Assembly: GCF_000975155.1 (NCBI RefSeq) | Contig: NZ_BBRG01000001.1 | Location: forward strand, 124,001-188,000 | Source of the DNA: Demequina globuliformis | Lineage (GTDB): Bacteria > Actinomycetota > Actinomycetes > Actinomycetales > Demequinaceae | Direction of reading: 5' to 3' | DNA length: 64,000 nucleotides | Part shown: in pieces, positions 9,694 to 16,511 of the stretch | Numbering within the stretch: the first letter of the stretch is position 1 | Layout of the letters: each line of letters begins with the position of its first letter | The notes under the pieces: model-generated | The model's database searches: none | What the model was told of the DNA's origin: nothing | What the model saw: the letters and a program-made list of their open reading frames with translations, nothing else | Made by a program: the position numbers and the translations under genes

Positions 9694-10751
9694 CAGAAGG
9701 TGGCGCTCTCCTTGTCCTCCGGCGCTGCGTCTGCAGGCGCGTCCTCTTCACTCAGACCGCCCACGCCAAGCTTGCGCTTGACCTTCAACTCCACCTCAGT
9801 CGCGAGCTCAGGGTTGTCCTTGAGGAAGTTGCGGGCATTCTCCTTGCCCTGGCCCAACTGGTCGCCCTCGTAGGTGTACCAAGCGCCGGACTTCTTGATG
9901 AAGCCGTGCTCGACACCGAGGTCGATGATGCCGCCCTCCTTGGAGATTCCCTGGCCATACAGGATGTCGAACTCCGCCTGCTTAAAGGGCGGGGCCATCT
10001 TGTTCTTGACGACCTTGACGCGGGTGCGGTTTCCGACAGGCTCGGTGCCCTCCTTCAGCGTCTCGATACGGCGCACATCCAGACGCACCGACGAGTAGAA
10101 CTTCAGCGCCTTTCCACCAGTGGTGGTCTCCGGCGAGCCAAAGAAGACACCGATCTTCTCGCGCAACTGGTTGATGAAGATGGCGGTCGTGCCAGTGGTG
10201 TTCAACGCACCGGTGATCTTGCGCAGGGCCTGTGACATCAGGCGCGCCTGCAGGCCCACGTGGGAGTCGCCCATCTCGCCCTCGATCTCCGCCTTCGGGA
10301 CCAGGGCTGCCACCGAGTCGATCACGAGGATGTCAACGCCACCGGAGCGCACGAGGATGTCTGCGATCTCAAGCGCCTGCTCGCCTGTGTCAGGCTGCGA
10401 GACAATCAGGTTGTCCGTGTCGACACCCAGCTTCTTGGCGTACTCGGGGTCCAGCGCGTGCTCGGCGTCGATAAACGCCGCGGTGCCGCCCTGGCGCTGC
10501 ATGTTCGCGACAGCGTGGAGGGCGACGGTCGTCTTACCCGAGGACTCGGGGCCGTAGACCTCCACGATGCGGCCGCGCGGCAGACCACCAATGCCGAGCG
10601 CGATGTCGAGAGCAAGCGAACCAGTCGGGATCGCCTCGACCGCTACCTTCTTCGACTCGCCGAGCCGCATGGCCGACCCCTTGCCGAACTGACGATCGAT
10701 CTGCCCGAGCGCCGCCTCAAGGGCCTTGCCGCGGTCTGCTGCCTGTGCCAT
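9693..10751 (-). CDS. recA: Recombinase RecA
   Basis: RecA forms filaments on single-stranded DNA, catalyses strand exchange and stimulates LexA self-cleavage. The start was set at the ATG at 10749-10751 ([10 protein letters not shown]), giving 352 residues, the normal length; an in-frame upstream extension to 10958 is not protein-like. Walker A GPESSGKT lies at 67-74, and the L2 region and acidic C-terminal tail are present. A GGGAAAT ribosome site precedes the ATG. A perfect SOS box and -10 hexamer are found about 140 bp upstream. Confidence 0.98.
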   Translation of the reverse strand: MAQAADRGKALEAALGQIDRQFGKGSAMRLGESKKVAVEAIPTGSLALDIALGIGGLPRGRIVEVYGPESSGKTTVALHAVANMQRQGGTAAFIDAEHALDPEYAKKLGVDTDNLIVSQPDTGEQALEIADILVRSGGVDILVIDSVAALVPKAEIEGEMGDSHVGLQARLMSQALRKITGALNTTGTTAIFINQLREKIGVFFGSPETTTGGKALKFYSSVRLDVRRIETLKEGTEPVGNRTRVKVVKNKMAPPFKQAEFDILYGQGISKEGGIIDLGVEHGFIKKSGAWYTYEGDQLGQGKENARNFLKDNPELATEVELKVKRKLGVGGLSEEDAPADAAPEDKESATF

Positions 10752-10887
10752 GTCATTTCCCTGTCGTTCGTGGCATTCCTGCCGTGCCGTTGAGTTCACT
10801 GACGACGCTACGCCGTACCTGTGACACAGCGGCCCTGGCGCGTGCTCGTGTGTGCACAACAATCCATGGAATTGCGTCCTGGGGACC

Positions 10888-10893
10888 AGCCTA
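10888..10893 (-). promoter_or_regulatory. Candidate -10 element of recA
   Basis: On the minus strand this reads TAGGCT and abuts the SOS box on its downstream side. Transcription would start near 10881 and leave an untranslated leader of about 130 nt before recA. LexA bound at the box would cover the core promoter. Based on pattern only. Confidence 0.5.
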
Positions 10894-10894
10894 G

Positions 10895-10910
10895 TCGAAC
10901 GCATGTTCGA
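10895..10910. promoter_or_regulatory. SOS box (LexA operator) of recA
   Basis: TCGAACGCATGTTCGA is a perfect palindrome and an exact match to the actinobacterial/Bacillus-type LexA consensus CGAACNNNNGTTCG. It lies between the DUF3046 gene and recA, where recA promoters of actinobacteria carry their LexA site. It should make the recA-recX unit inducible by DNA damage. Confidence 0.92.
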
Positions 10911-10979
10911 ATGCGCGCCAAGCCGACGGGCGTGTCGCCGAATCGCCGCCAGGCGCATTCAGAACCAGCCGCGGGACGC

Positions 10980-11213
10980 TTACCGCGGCGGTGGGATCAT
11001 CGTCTCCCGCTGGCCGCCGTCGCGGGCATGGGCAGGAACATCCATCTGATCACACAGTCCGTGCCATACATCCCTCGCAGCGACACCGTCCGACAACGCC
11101 TGTTCACAGGTGCGTGAGTCCAGCGCATCGAGTGCGAGTTCGCGGGCAAGCGTGCGTGAGTACCGTTCACCGAACACGGAGTCGGCAAGTGACCAAAACT
11201 CGCTAATGCGCAC
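10980..11213 (-). CDS. DUF3046 family protein
   Basis: A 77-residue protein of the actinobacterial DUF3046 family, recognisable from the start MRISEFW, the GERYSRTLARELAL segment and its location just upstream of recA. It has no membrane segment or signal peptide. It begins with GTG, 14 bp after clgR on the same strand. The function is not known; the constant position beside recA is the only clue and may simply be conserved synteny. Confidence 0.88.
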   Translation of the reverse strand: MRISEFWSLADSVFGERYSRTLARELALDALDSRTCEQALSDGVAARDVWHGLCDQMDVPAHARDGGQRETMIPPPR

Positions 11214-11227
11214 GGAATGAGGAGGCG

Positions 11228-11539
11228 CTACCGCGCGCGGACACCACTGAGGAGTTCAGGAACCGTGTCAGGGATGCGCGGCATGACCTCGACGGTGTCG
11301 AGGGATTCAGCGGTGGCGAAGCGGTCAGAGACCTCACGCAGCACGGTCGACATGGGCACGTCCAAGGCATCGCAGATCGACGCGAGCAGCTCGGAGGACG
11401 CCTCCTTCTGACCGCGCTCCACCTCTGACAGGTAGCCCAGGGAGACGCGTGCACCAGAAGAGATGTCCCGCAGAGTCTTGCCCTGCGTCAGGCGCGCGTC
11501 CCGGAGAACGTCGCCAATTTCGTTGCGAAGCACAGGCAT
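11228..11539 (-). CDS. clgR: Transcriptional regulator ClgR (XRE/Cro-type HTH)
   Basis: A 103-residue single-domain regulator. The helix-turn-helix region covers about residues 11-61 ([16 protein letters not shown] through [16 protein letters not shown]). In Corynebacterium, Mycobacterium and Streptomyces the ClgR protein at this same locus (pgsA-cinA-clgR-recA) activates clpP and clpC protease genes. The start ATG at 11537-11539 is preceded by GGAGG at suitable spacing, so longer in-frame starts are unlikely. Target genes are not visible in the window. Confidence 0.9.
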   Translation of the reverse strand: MPVLRNEIGDVLRDARLTQGKTLRDISSGARVSLGYLSEVERGQKEASSELLASICDALDVPMSTVLREVSDRFATAESLDTVEVMPRIPDTVPELLSGVRAR

Positions 11540-11586
11540 GTGCCGCCTCCTCCCGATCATGGTGGTCACGCCATGTCCAACGCAGA

Positions 11587-12111
11587 CTACCCCAGTTGTG
11601 TTCCCGACTGCCAGGCCCGCGCGCTCTGGGCGTCCGTGAGCACGGCCCAGGCGAGCTCGAGCGCGGCGCTGCGGGCCCGCTCGCGCACGTGCGCGCGGCC
11701 ACCGTCGCAGTGGAGGCACCGCGCCCAGTCGCCATCTGCCGTGGCGACCGCAATCCAGACTGTCCCAGGAGCGTGGTCGCCGTGGGGCTCAGGCCCTGCG
11801 ACGCCGGTGGTCGCGACTGCGAGGTCAGCGGAAAGCACGCGACGTGCACCGTGCGCCATGGCCGTGGCTACCTCTGCCGAGACGGGGCCTGGCGTATCGA
11901 GAATGTCGGCCCCCACACCCAGCACGGTGTGCTTCACGTCGACGGCGTAAGCGGTAATAGTCCCGCGATACACGGCCGATGCGCCTGGCACCTCCACGAG
12001 GCTCGCACCGACCGAGCCTCCCGTCAGGGACTCGGCGCTGCCCACTGTGAGCCCGCGCGCCCGCGCGGCCTCGATCACCTGCTGGGACACGGACGGGGCC
12101 GGGCCGGTCAT
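11587..12111 (-). CDS. cinA: CinA C-terminal domain protein (nicotinamide-nucleotide amidase)
   Basis: This is a 174-residue stand-alone CinA-C/PncC domain, which in studied members deamidates nicotinamide mononucleotide during NAD salvage. Motifs typical of the family are [11 protein letters not shown] (about 21-31), [16 protein letters not shown] and TTGVAGPEP. The N-terminal molybdopterin-binding-like half of full-length CinA is absent, as in many actinobacteria. It starts 6 bp after the pgsA stop and precedes clgR by 47 bp, so the three are likely cotranscribed. Confidence 0.93.
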   Translation of the reverse strand: MTGPAPSVSQQVIEAARARGLTVGSAESLTGGSVGASLVEVPGASAVYRGTITAYAVDVKHTVLGVGADILDTPGPVSAEVATAMAHGARRVLSADLAVATTGVAGPEPHGDHAPGTVWIAVATADGDWARCLHCDGGRAHVRERARSAALELAWAVLTDAQSARAWQSGTQLG

Positions 12112-12117
12112 CGCGGC

Positions 12118-12750
12118 TTACGTTCCGTCCGTAGCGGAGTGTGAGTCGGACGCCGCGCCTTGGCCGTGGGGCGTAGCCGCATTAGTGGCGCCGTCGCGCG
12201 ATTCCCGGTGAGCACGCGCGGCGCGCGCGATCATGCGCGCATAGTCGATTCCGGTCACGACCGCCACGACGACGGCGGCGACGAGGATCCACCACGCGGC
12301 TACGTCGATCCATCCTGGAGCGCCTGGAATGAGGAACATGATGATCGCGGCCATCTGCAGGACAGTCTTGAGTTTGCCTCCACGGGAGGCGGGGATCACG
12401 ACGCCCTTGGCGACCGCCAGGCGTCCGACCGTGACGCCGACCTCACGCACCACCAGCACCGCAAGCGGCCACCACGGGAGACCGTCAACCCACACCAAGC
12501 CGGCGAGGACGCCCAACACCAGTGCTTTGTCCGCGATGGGGTCGGCAAGCTTGCCGAATGACGACACCACGTTCCAGCGGCGGGCGAGGTAACCGTCGAG
12601 CCAATCCGTCAGCGATGCGAGCACCACAAGGATCAGCGACCACCAGCGGGCGGCGCCCTCCTGGTCCCCATCGATGAACAGCAAGAACACAGCAACAGGC
12701 ACCATCACCAGGCGCATTGCCGTGATCGCGTTGGGGAGGGTCGCTGTCAC
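12118..12750 (-). CDS. pgsA: CDP-diacylglycerol-glycerol-3-phosphate 3-phosphatidyltransferase
   Basis: PgsA makes phosphatidylglycerol phosphate, the precursor of phosphatidylglycerol and cardiolipin, in the membrane. The 210-residue protein has several hydrophobic helices and the CDP-alcohol phosphotransferase signature with Asp49, Asp52-Gly53, Ala56-Arg57, Gly66, Asp70 and Asp74. The C-terminal 40 residues are hydrophilic and low in complexity. The start is a GTG, with a -10-like hexamer 6 nt upstream. It heads the cinA-clgR-DUF3046 cluster. Confidence 0.95.
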   Translation of the reverse strand: MTATLPNAITAMRLVMVPVAVFLLFIDGDQEGAARWWSLILVVLASLTDWLDGYLARRWNVVSSFGKLADPIADKALVLGVLAGLVWVDGLPWWPLAVLVVREVGVTVGRLAVAKGVVIPASRGGKLKTVLQMAAIIMFLIPGAPGWIDVAAWWILVAAVVVAVVTGIDYARMIARAARAHRESRDGATNAATPHGQGAASDSHSATDGT

Positions 12751-12756
12751 GCCTCA

Positions 12757-12762
12757 ACCCTA
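12757..12762 (-). promoter_or_regulatory. Candidate -10 element of pgsA, leaderless layout
   Basis: Minus-strand TAGGGT ends 6 nt before the GTG start of pgsA at 12750. No separate Shine-Dalgarno site is visible. The divergent capA-like gene at 12813 has the same layout. Confidence 0.45.
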
Positions 12763-12800
12763 TAGCCCGCTGGTGTGCACGTCGCCCATCGCGACCCCTG

Positions 12801-12806
12801 GATAAT
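12801..12806 (+). promoter_or_regulatory. Candidate -10 element of the capA-like gene, leaderless layout
   Basis: GATAAT ends 6 nt before the ATG at 12813. It differs from TANNNT at the first base only. No Shine-Dalgarno site is present. Confidence 0.38.
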
Positions 12807-12812
12807 GGCCGC

Positions 12813-14174
12813 ATGCTTGCCAGCCCCGCGACCAACCCGCGACGCCGACGGTGGATCGCCGCCGCCGCGGCGGCAGTCGTGGGCGGCGCATGCGGTGTCG
12901 CCGTGGCGGCGCTAGCCACCCAGCCGGACCCCACGGACCTCGCCACCTCTCCAAGCCCCACGCCGAGCGCATCTGCCGCGGCATCGGCCCCCCAGCCCAG
13001 CCCCACGCCGTCGCCGACTCCGACCACACCCACGGTGGAGTTCACAGTGGTGGCGGGAGGCGATGTGCTGCCTCACATGCCGGTCGTGCGGTCCGCCACA
13101 CACGCAGACGGAATGGACTTCTCCGCGCTCATGGAGGGCATCACCCCGTGGGTGGAGGGCGCGGACCTGGGCTTGTGCCACCTTGAGTATCCCGTCGACG
13201 CCACCGGCAATTTCACCGGGTATCCCCTGTTTGGCGGTCCCGCTCAGCTCATCACCGACCTGCGCGAGGCGGGCTGGGACGGATGTTCCACGGCTTCTAA
13301 CCACTCCGTCGACCGCGCCTATGCGGGCCTCGAGGCCACCATCGACACGTTGATCGACGAGGGGCTGGGGTACGCCGGCACCGCCCGCACCGAGGACGAA
13401 GCTGCACAGACACAGGTGTACGACGTCGAAGCTGACGGCCGCACAGTGACGGTGGCCCACCTGTCGTGGACGTATGGACTCAATGGCCTCCCTAAGCCCG
13501 AGGGCATGCCGTGGTCTGTCGACACGTTCGATGCCGACGCGGCCAACGCCGCCCCCATCATCGAGGCGGCTCGTGGCGCCCGCGACAAGGGAGCCGACGT
13601 CGTGATCGCCTCGGTGCATTGCTGCGTCGAGTACCAGACGGAACCCACCCCAGCGCAGCGCGACATCGCGCAGCAGATCGCGGACTCCGGCGCCGTCGAT
13701 CTCTACGTAGGCCACCACGCGCATGTGCCCCAGCCCCTCGAACTGCTCGAGGGAGGCCCCACCGGCGAGGGCATGTGGACCGCCTTTGGCCTCGGCAACT
13801 TCTTGTCCAACCAAGACAGTGCCTGCTGCGTGCCCCAGACGGCTTCAAGCGTGTTGCTGTCCGCGACCATCTCTGTTGCACCCGACGGCGCGACAACGGT
13901 CACGACCGAGTGGACGCCACTCACGATCGACCGGCGCGACGCGCACACCATGCATGCGCTCACCGAAATCGAACAAGGGGCCGGCACCCTCACCGCGTCT
14001 GAGGTCGCCACCCGGTACGGTCTGGTGGCCGACGCCGTCGGGACACAGGCCACGGAACGCACCTCCCCCATCGGCCCCCTCGCTGACGCGGTGAGCGTCC
14101 GAGCGCGGTCAGAAACGGCTGCCGAGGCCAGCCCGGGTGCGAGCGCTTCTGCAAGCCCTAGCGCGCGCCCGTAG
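12813..14174 (+). CDS. Secreted CapA-family protein (PgsA/CapA metallophosphatase-like)
   Basis: A 453-residue exported protein. An Arg-rich start is followed by a transmembrane or signal segment (about 14-36), a Pro/Ser/Thr linker (37-73), and a CapA domain from about 75 to 390 with VVAGGDVLPH, STASNHSVD and GHHAHVPQPLE. CapA proteins are calcineurin-like folds linked to poly-gamma-glutamate or capsule work, but no pgsB or pgsC partners are present here, so the substrate is unknown. The C-terminal 60 residues are Ala/Ser-rich and disordered-looking. Confidence 0.87.
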   Translation: MLASPATNPRRRRWIAAAAAAVVGGACGVAVAALATQPDPTDLATSPSPTPSASAAASAPQPSPTPSPTPTTPTVEFTVVAGGDVLPHMPVVRSATHADGMDFSALMEGITPWVEGADLGLCHLEYPVDATGNFTGYPLFGGPAQLITDLREAGWDGCSTASNHSVDRAYAGLEATIDTLIDEGLGYAGTARTEDEAAQTQVYDVEADGRTVTVAHLSWTYGLNGLPKPEGMPWSVDTFDADAANAAPIIEAARGARDKGADVVIASVHCCVEYQTEPTPAQRDIAQQIADSGAVDLYVGHHAHVPQPLELLEGGPTGEGMWTAFGLGNFLSNQDSACCVPQTASSVLLSATISVAPDGATTVTTEWTPLTIDRRDAHTMHALTEIEQGAGTLTASEVATRYGLVADAVGTQATERTSPIGPLADAVSVRARSETAAEASPGASASASPSARP

Positions 14175-14191
14175 CGCACAGACGGCGCCGC

Positions 14192-14231
14192 CTGTCAGTG
14201 CAGCCGCAAGTCAGTGCAGCCGCAGGTCAGT
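14192..14231. repeat. Short tandem repeat, 16 bp unit, 2.5 copies
   Basis: The unit GTCAGTGCAGCCGCAR occurs at 14192-14207 and 14208-14223, followed by GTCAGTGC at 14224-14231. It fills the gap between two convergent genes, the capA-like gene and the GGDEF-EAL gene. No strong terminator hairpin was seen there. Confidence 0.85.
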
Positions 14232-14234
14232 GCG

Positions 14235-16511
14235 TTAGTCGCGGTCCAAGCGCATGGCCTCCACGGCCGTCTCGCCCTCCGTGGGCCGCGGGTCGATCAG
14301 GCTCGACATGAACTCCGGGCGCTGCTCGCGCAACGCCTGCGCGGGCTGGGCAACACCGAACAGCCAGCCCTGGCCGTAGCGCCACCCGCAGTCAGCGAGG
14401 AACTCTGCCTGGTCCTCGGTTTCGATGCCTTCCGCGATGGTTGCCAGGCCGAGCTCGCGCGCCAGCGCCCCGAGAGCCCGGGACACACGCGCGCCGGCGG
14501 GATCCTCGGGGATGCCGGCAACGAAGGACATGTCGAGCTTCACGCCGGACACAGGGAGGTCGCGCAAATAACTCAAAGGCGAGACGCCCGTCCCGAAGTC
14601 GTCGAGCAAGATGGGCACGCCCGCGTTGCGCAACTCCGTCAACTCGTGCCGGATGCGCGTGTTTGGCGCCACGAGCGAGGCCTCAGTGAGCTCGACCACG
14701 AGACGCTGCGGGCTCAGTCGGTAGTGACCAATCGCGCTGAGGACCTTGTCCGCGAACTCCGAGTCTCCCAGCTGGTCGGCGGAGACGTTCAGCGACACCC
14801 ATGTCGACTGCGACGGTCCGGTCGCGAGGAAGGTCGCGGCCTGGTCAACGAGGGACATCCCCAGCGCGACGGAGAGGTTGCGGTCGTCAATGAGGGGCAG
14901 GAAGCTGCCGGGAAGCAGTAGCCCGCGCGTGGGGTGCTGCCAGCGCACGAGCGCCTCGTAGCCCACCACAGTCCGGGTGCGCAGTTCCAAGATGGGCTGG
15001 TAATGCAGCACCAGATCGCCGCGCTCGATGGCCTCTGCCAACTCCGCAGCAAGACCGGTATTGCGTTCGCTCGCCGTCCGCATCGATGGCTCGAAGACCT
15101 CGGTGCGCGCCTTGCCCATGGACTTGGCGCGGTACATCGCGGAGTCGGCGGCGCTCAGCAGCGAGGGTGCTCCCCCGTCCATGGTCTCCGCGTCCGCGAT
15201 CGCGATACCGACGGAGGCGTGCAGGGCAACCTGGTGGCGCTTGATCTGGATGGGACGGCGCAGGCCATCGTGGATCGCCCCGGCGATGTCGTACATCGCC
15301 TTGGAGCAGTCGTGGTCCTGCACCACGATCACGAACTCGTCGCCACCAATACGCGACACCGTGCCGCGCCCGGCCGCAGCCGCGCGCAAAATGCCAGCGA
15401 CGTGCACCAAGGCATTGTCACCAGTGGCGTGCCCAAAGCGATCGTTGAGGCCCTTGAAGCCGTCAAGGTCGATGGCCAGCACGCCCACCCGCGACTCGGG
15501 ATCGGGCTGGTCAAGCAACTCCTGCAGGACCTCCTGCATGAGGGTCCGGTTGGCGAGGCCCGTCAAGGGGTCGTGCATGGCTCGGTGCGCGAGGATCTCG
15601 GAATGCATGCGGTCGTCGGTGCTATCGCGCACCTGGACCACGTAGTGGTCGGGCGCACCGCCTGCGTGCCGCACGAGTCCCACGTCAAGTTTGGCCCACA
15701 CCACGTTGCCGTCGGCGCGTACGTAGCGCTTTTCCAGGTTGAAGCGGTTCTGGAGGCCCTCATATAGGCGCGTGAGCTGGTCGCGTTCGGCGTGGAGATC
15801 CTGCGGGTGCGAGAGCGACGAGAACGGCACGCCGCGCAAGGCCGCGACCGTGGAGCCCATCATCTCCGCAAACGACCGGTTCACCTCCATGAGGCGCCAC
15901 TCAAGGTCGACCAACGCCATCCCGATGGGAGCGTTCTCCATGGCCTTGCGGAACTGTGCGTCGGACCGGCTGATCGCTTCAGCGGCCTCACGCAGCCCAG
16001 AGGTATCCATGATGGTGACGATGGTCACGGGACCGTCGTCGAGCCCGTCCTGGACCACTCGCGCGCGCACCTGAACCCAGCGCACGTCATCGGCGCCGCG
16101 GCGGCCGGGCACGCCAACGATGCGTGACTTGACGTCGTCAGTGTCGATGCCAAAGGCCTCACGCAGCAGGATGGGCCGCAGGCGGTCGTCGACGACCCTC
16201 AGACCCAGGCGCGACAGCGGCTTGCCGACCGCGGCCGCGCGATCGACGCCCAGGACGTTGGCGGCGACGTCAGACAGCAGTGCGATCTCGTCCGTGCGGG
16301 TCACGATCAGCACGCCATCGCGGGTGGAAGACATGACGGCCTCGAACTGGCGCCGCAAGCGGCGTTCCCGAGCGGAAATCTGCTCCTGCGCGAGGCGGGC
16401 GCGGCGTGACCGTCCAAAGAAGTAGAGGGCAAGGCACGCGAGGATCAGAACGGCGAAGGTGCCCGTCCACGCTACGGCGGGCTCCGTCAACACGTCTACG
16501 ACTCCTCCCAT
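14235..16511 (-). CDS. Membrane-anchored PAS-GGDEF-EAL protein (c-di-GMP turnover)
   Basis: A 758-residue protein with an N-terminal transmembrane helix (about 14-33), two PAS-like regions (about 55-175 and 185-300), a GGDEF domain with intact GGDEF (389-393) and an EAL domain with intact EAL (519-521). Other EAL signature residues are in place (LNVS, ELTE, LDDFGTG, VKLD, AEGIE, GQGW). Both synthesis and hydrolysis of c-di-GMP are therefore plausible. No RxxD inhibitory site is visible just before GGDEF. Its start lies inside the 3' end of ftsK (16 bp overlap), so translation may be coupled to ftsK. Confidence 0.93.
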   Translation of the reverse strand: MGGVVDVLTEPAVAWTGTFAVLILACLALYFFGRSRRARLAQEQISARERRLRRQFEAVMSSTRDGVLIVTRTDEIALLSDVAANVLGVDRAAAVGKPLSRLGLRVVDDRLRPILLREAFGIDTDDVKSRIVGVPGRRGADDVRWVQVRARVVQDGLDDGPVTIVTIMDTSGLREAAEAISRSDAQFRKAMENAPIGMALVDLEWRLMEVNRSFAEMMGSTVAALRGVPFSSLSHPQDLHAERDQLTRLYEGLQNRFNLEKRYVRADGNVVWAKLDVGLVRHAGGAPDHYVVQVRDSTDDRMHSEILAHRAMHDPLTGLANRTLMQEVLQELLDQPDPESRVGVLAIDLDGFKGLNDRFGHATGDNALVHVAGILRAAAAGRGTVSRIGGDEFVIVVQDHDCSKAMYDIAGAIHDGLRRPIQIKRHQVALHASVGIAIADAETMDGGAPSLLSAADSAMYRAKSMGKARTEVFEPSMRTASERNTGLAAELAEAIERGDLVLHYQPILELRTRTVVGYEALVRWQHPTRGLLLPGSFLPLIDDRNLSVALGMSLVDQAATFLATGPSQSTWVSLNVSADQLGDSEFADKVLSAIGHYRLSPQRLVVELTEASLVAPNTRIRHELTELRNAGVPILLDDFGTGVSPLSYLRDLPVSGVKLDMSFVAGIPEDPAGARVSRALGALARELGLATIAEGIETEDQAEFLADCGWRYGQGWLFGVAQPAQALREQRPEFMSSLIDPRPTEGETAVEAMRLDRD

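Noticed and set aside
10752-10958. N-terminal extension of RecA by 69 residues
   Set aside because: The extension reads through the SOS box and promoter, is rich in Arg and His, and gives a protein longer than the family; the ATG at 10751 gives the normal start.
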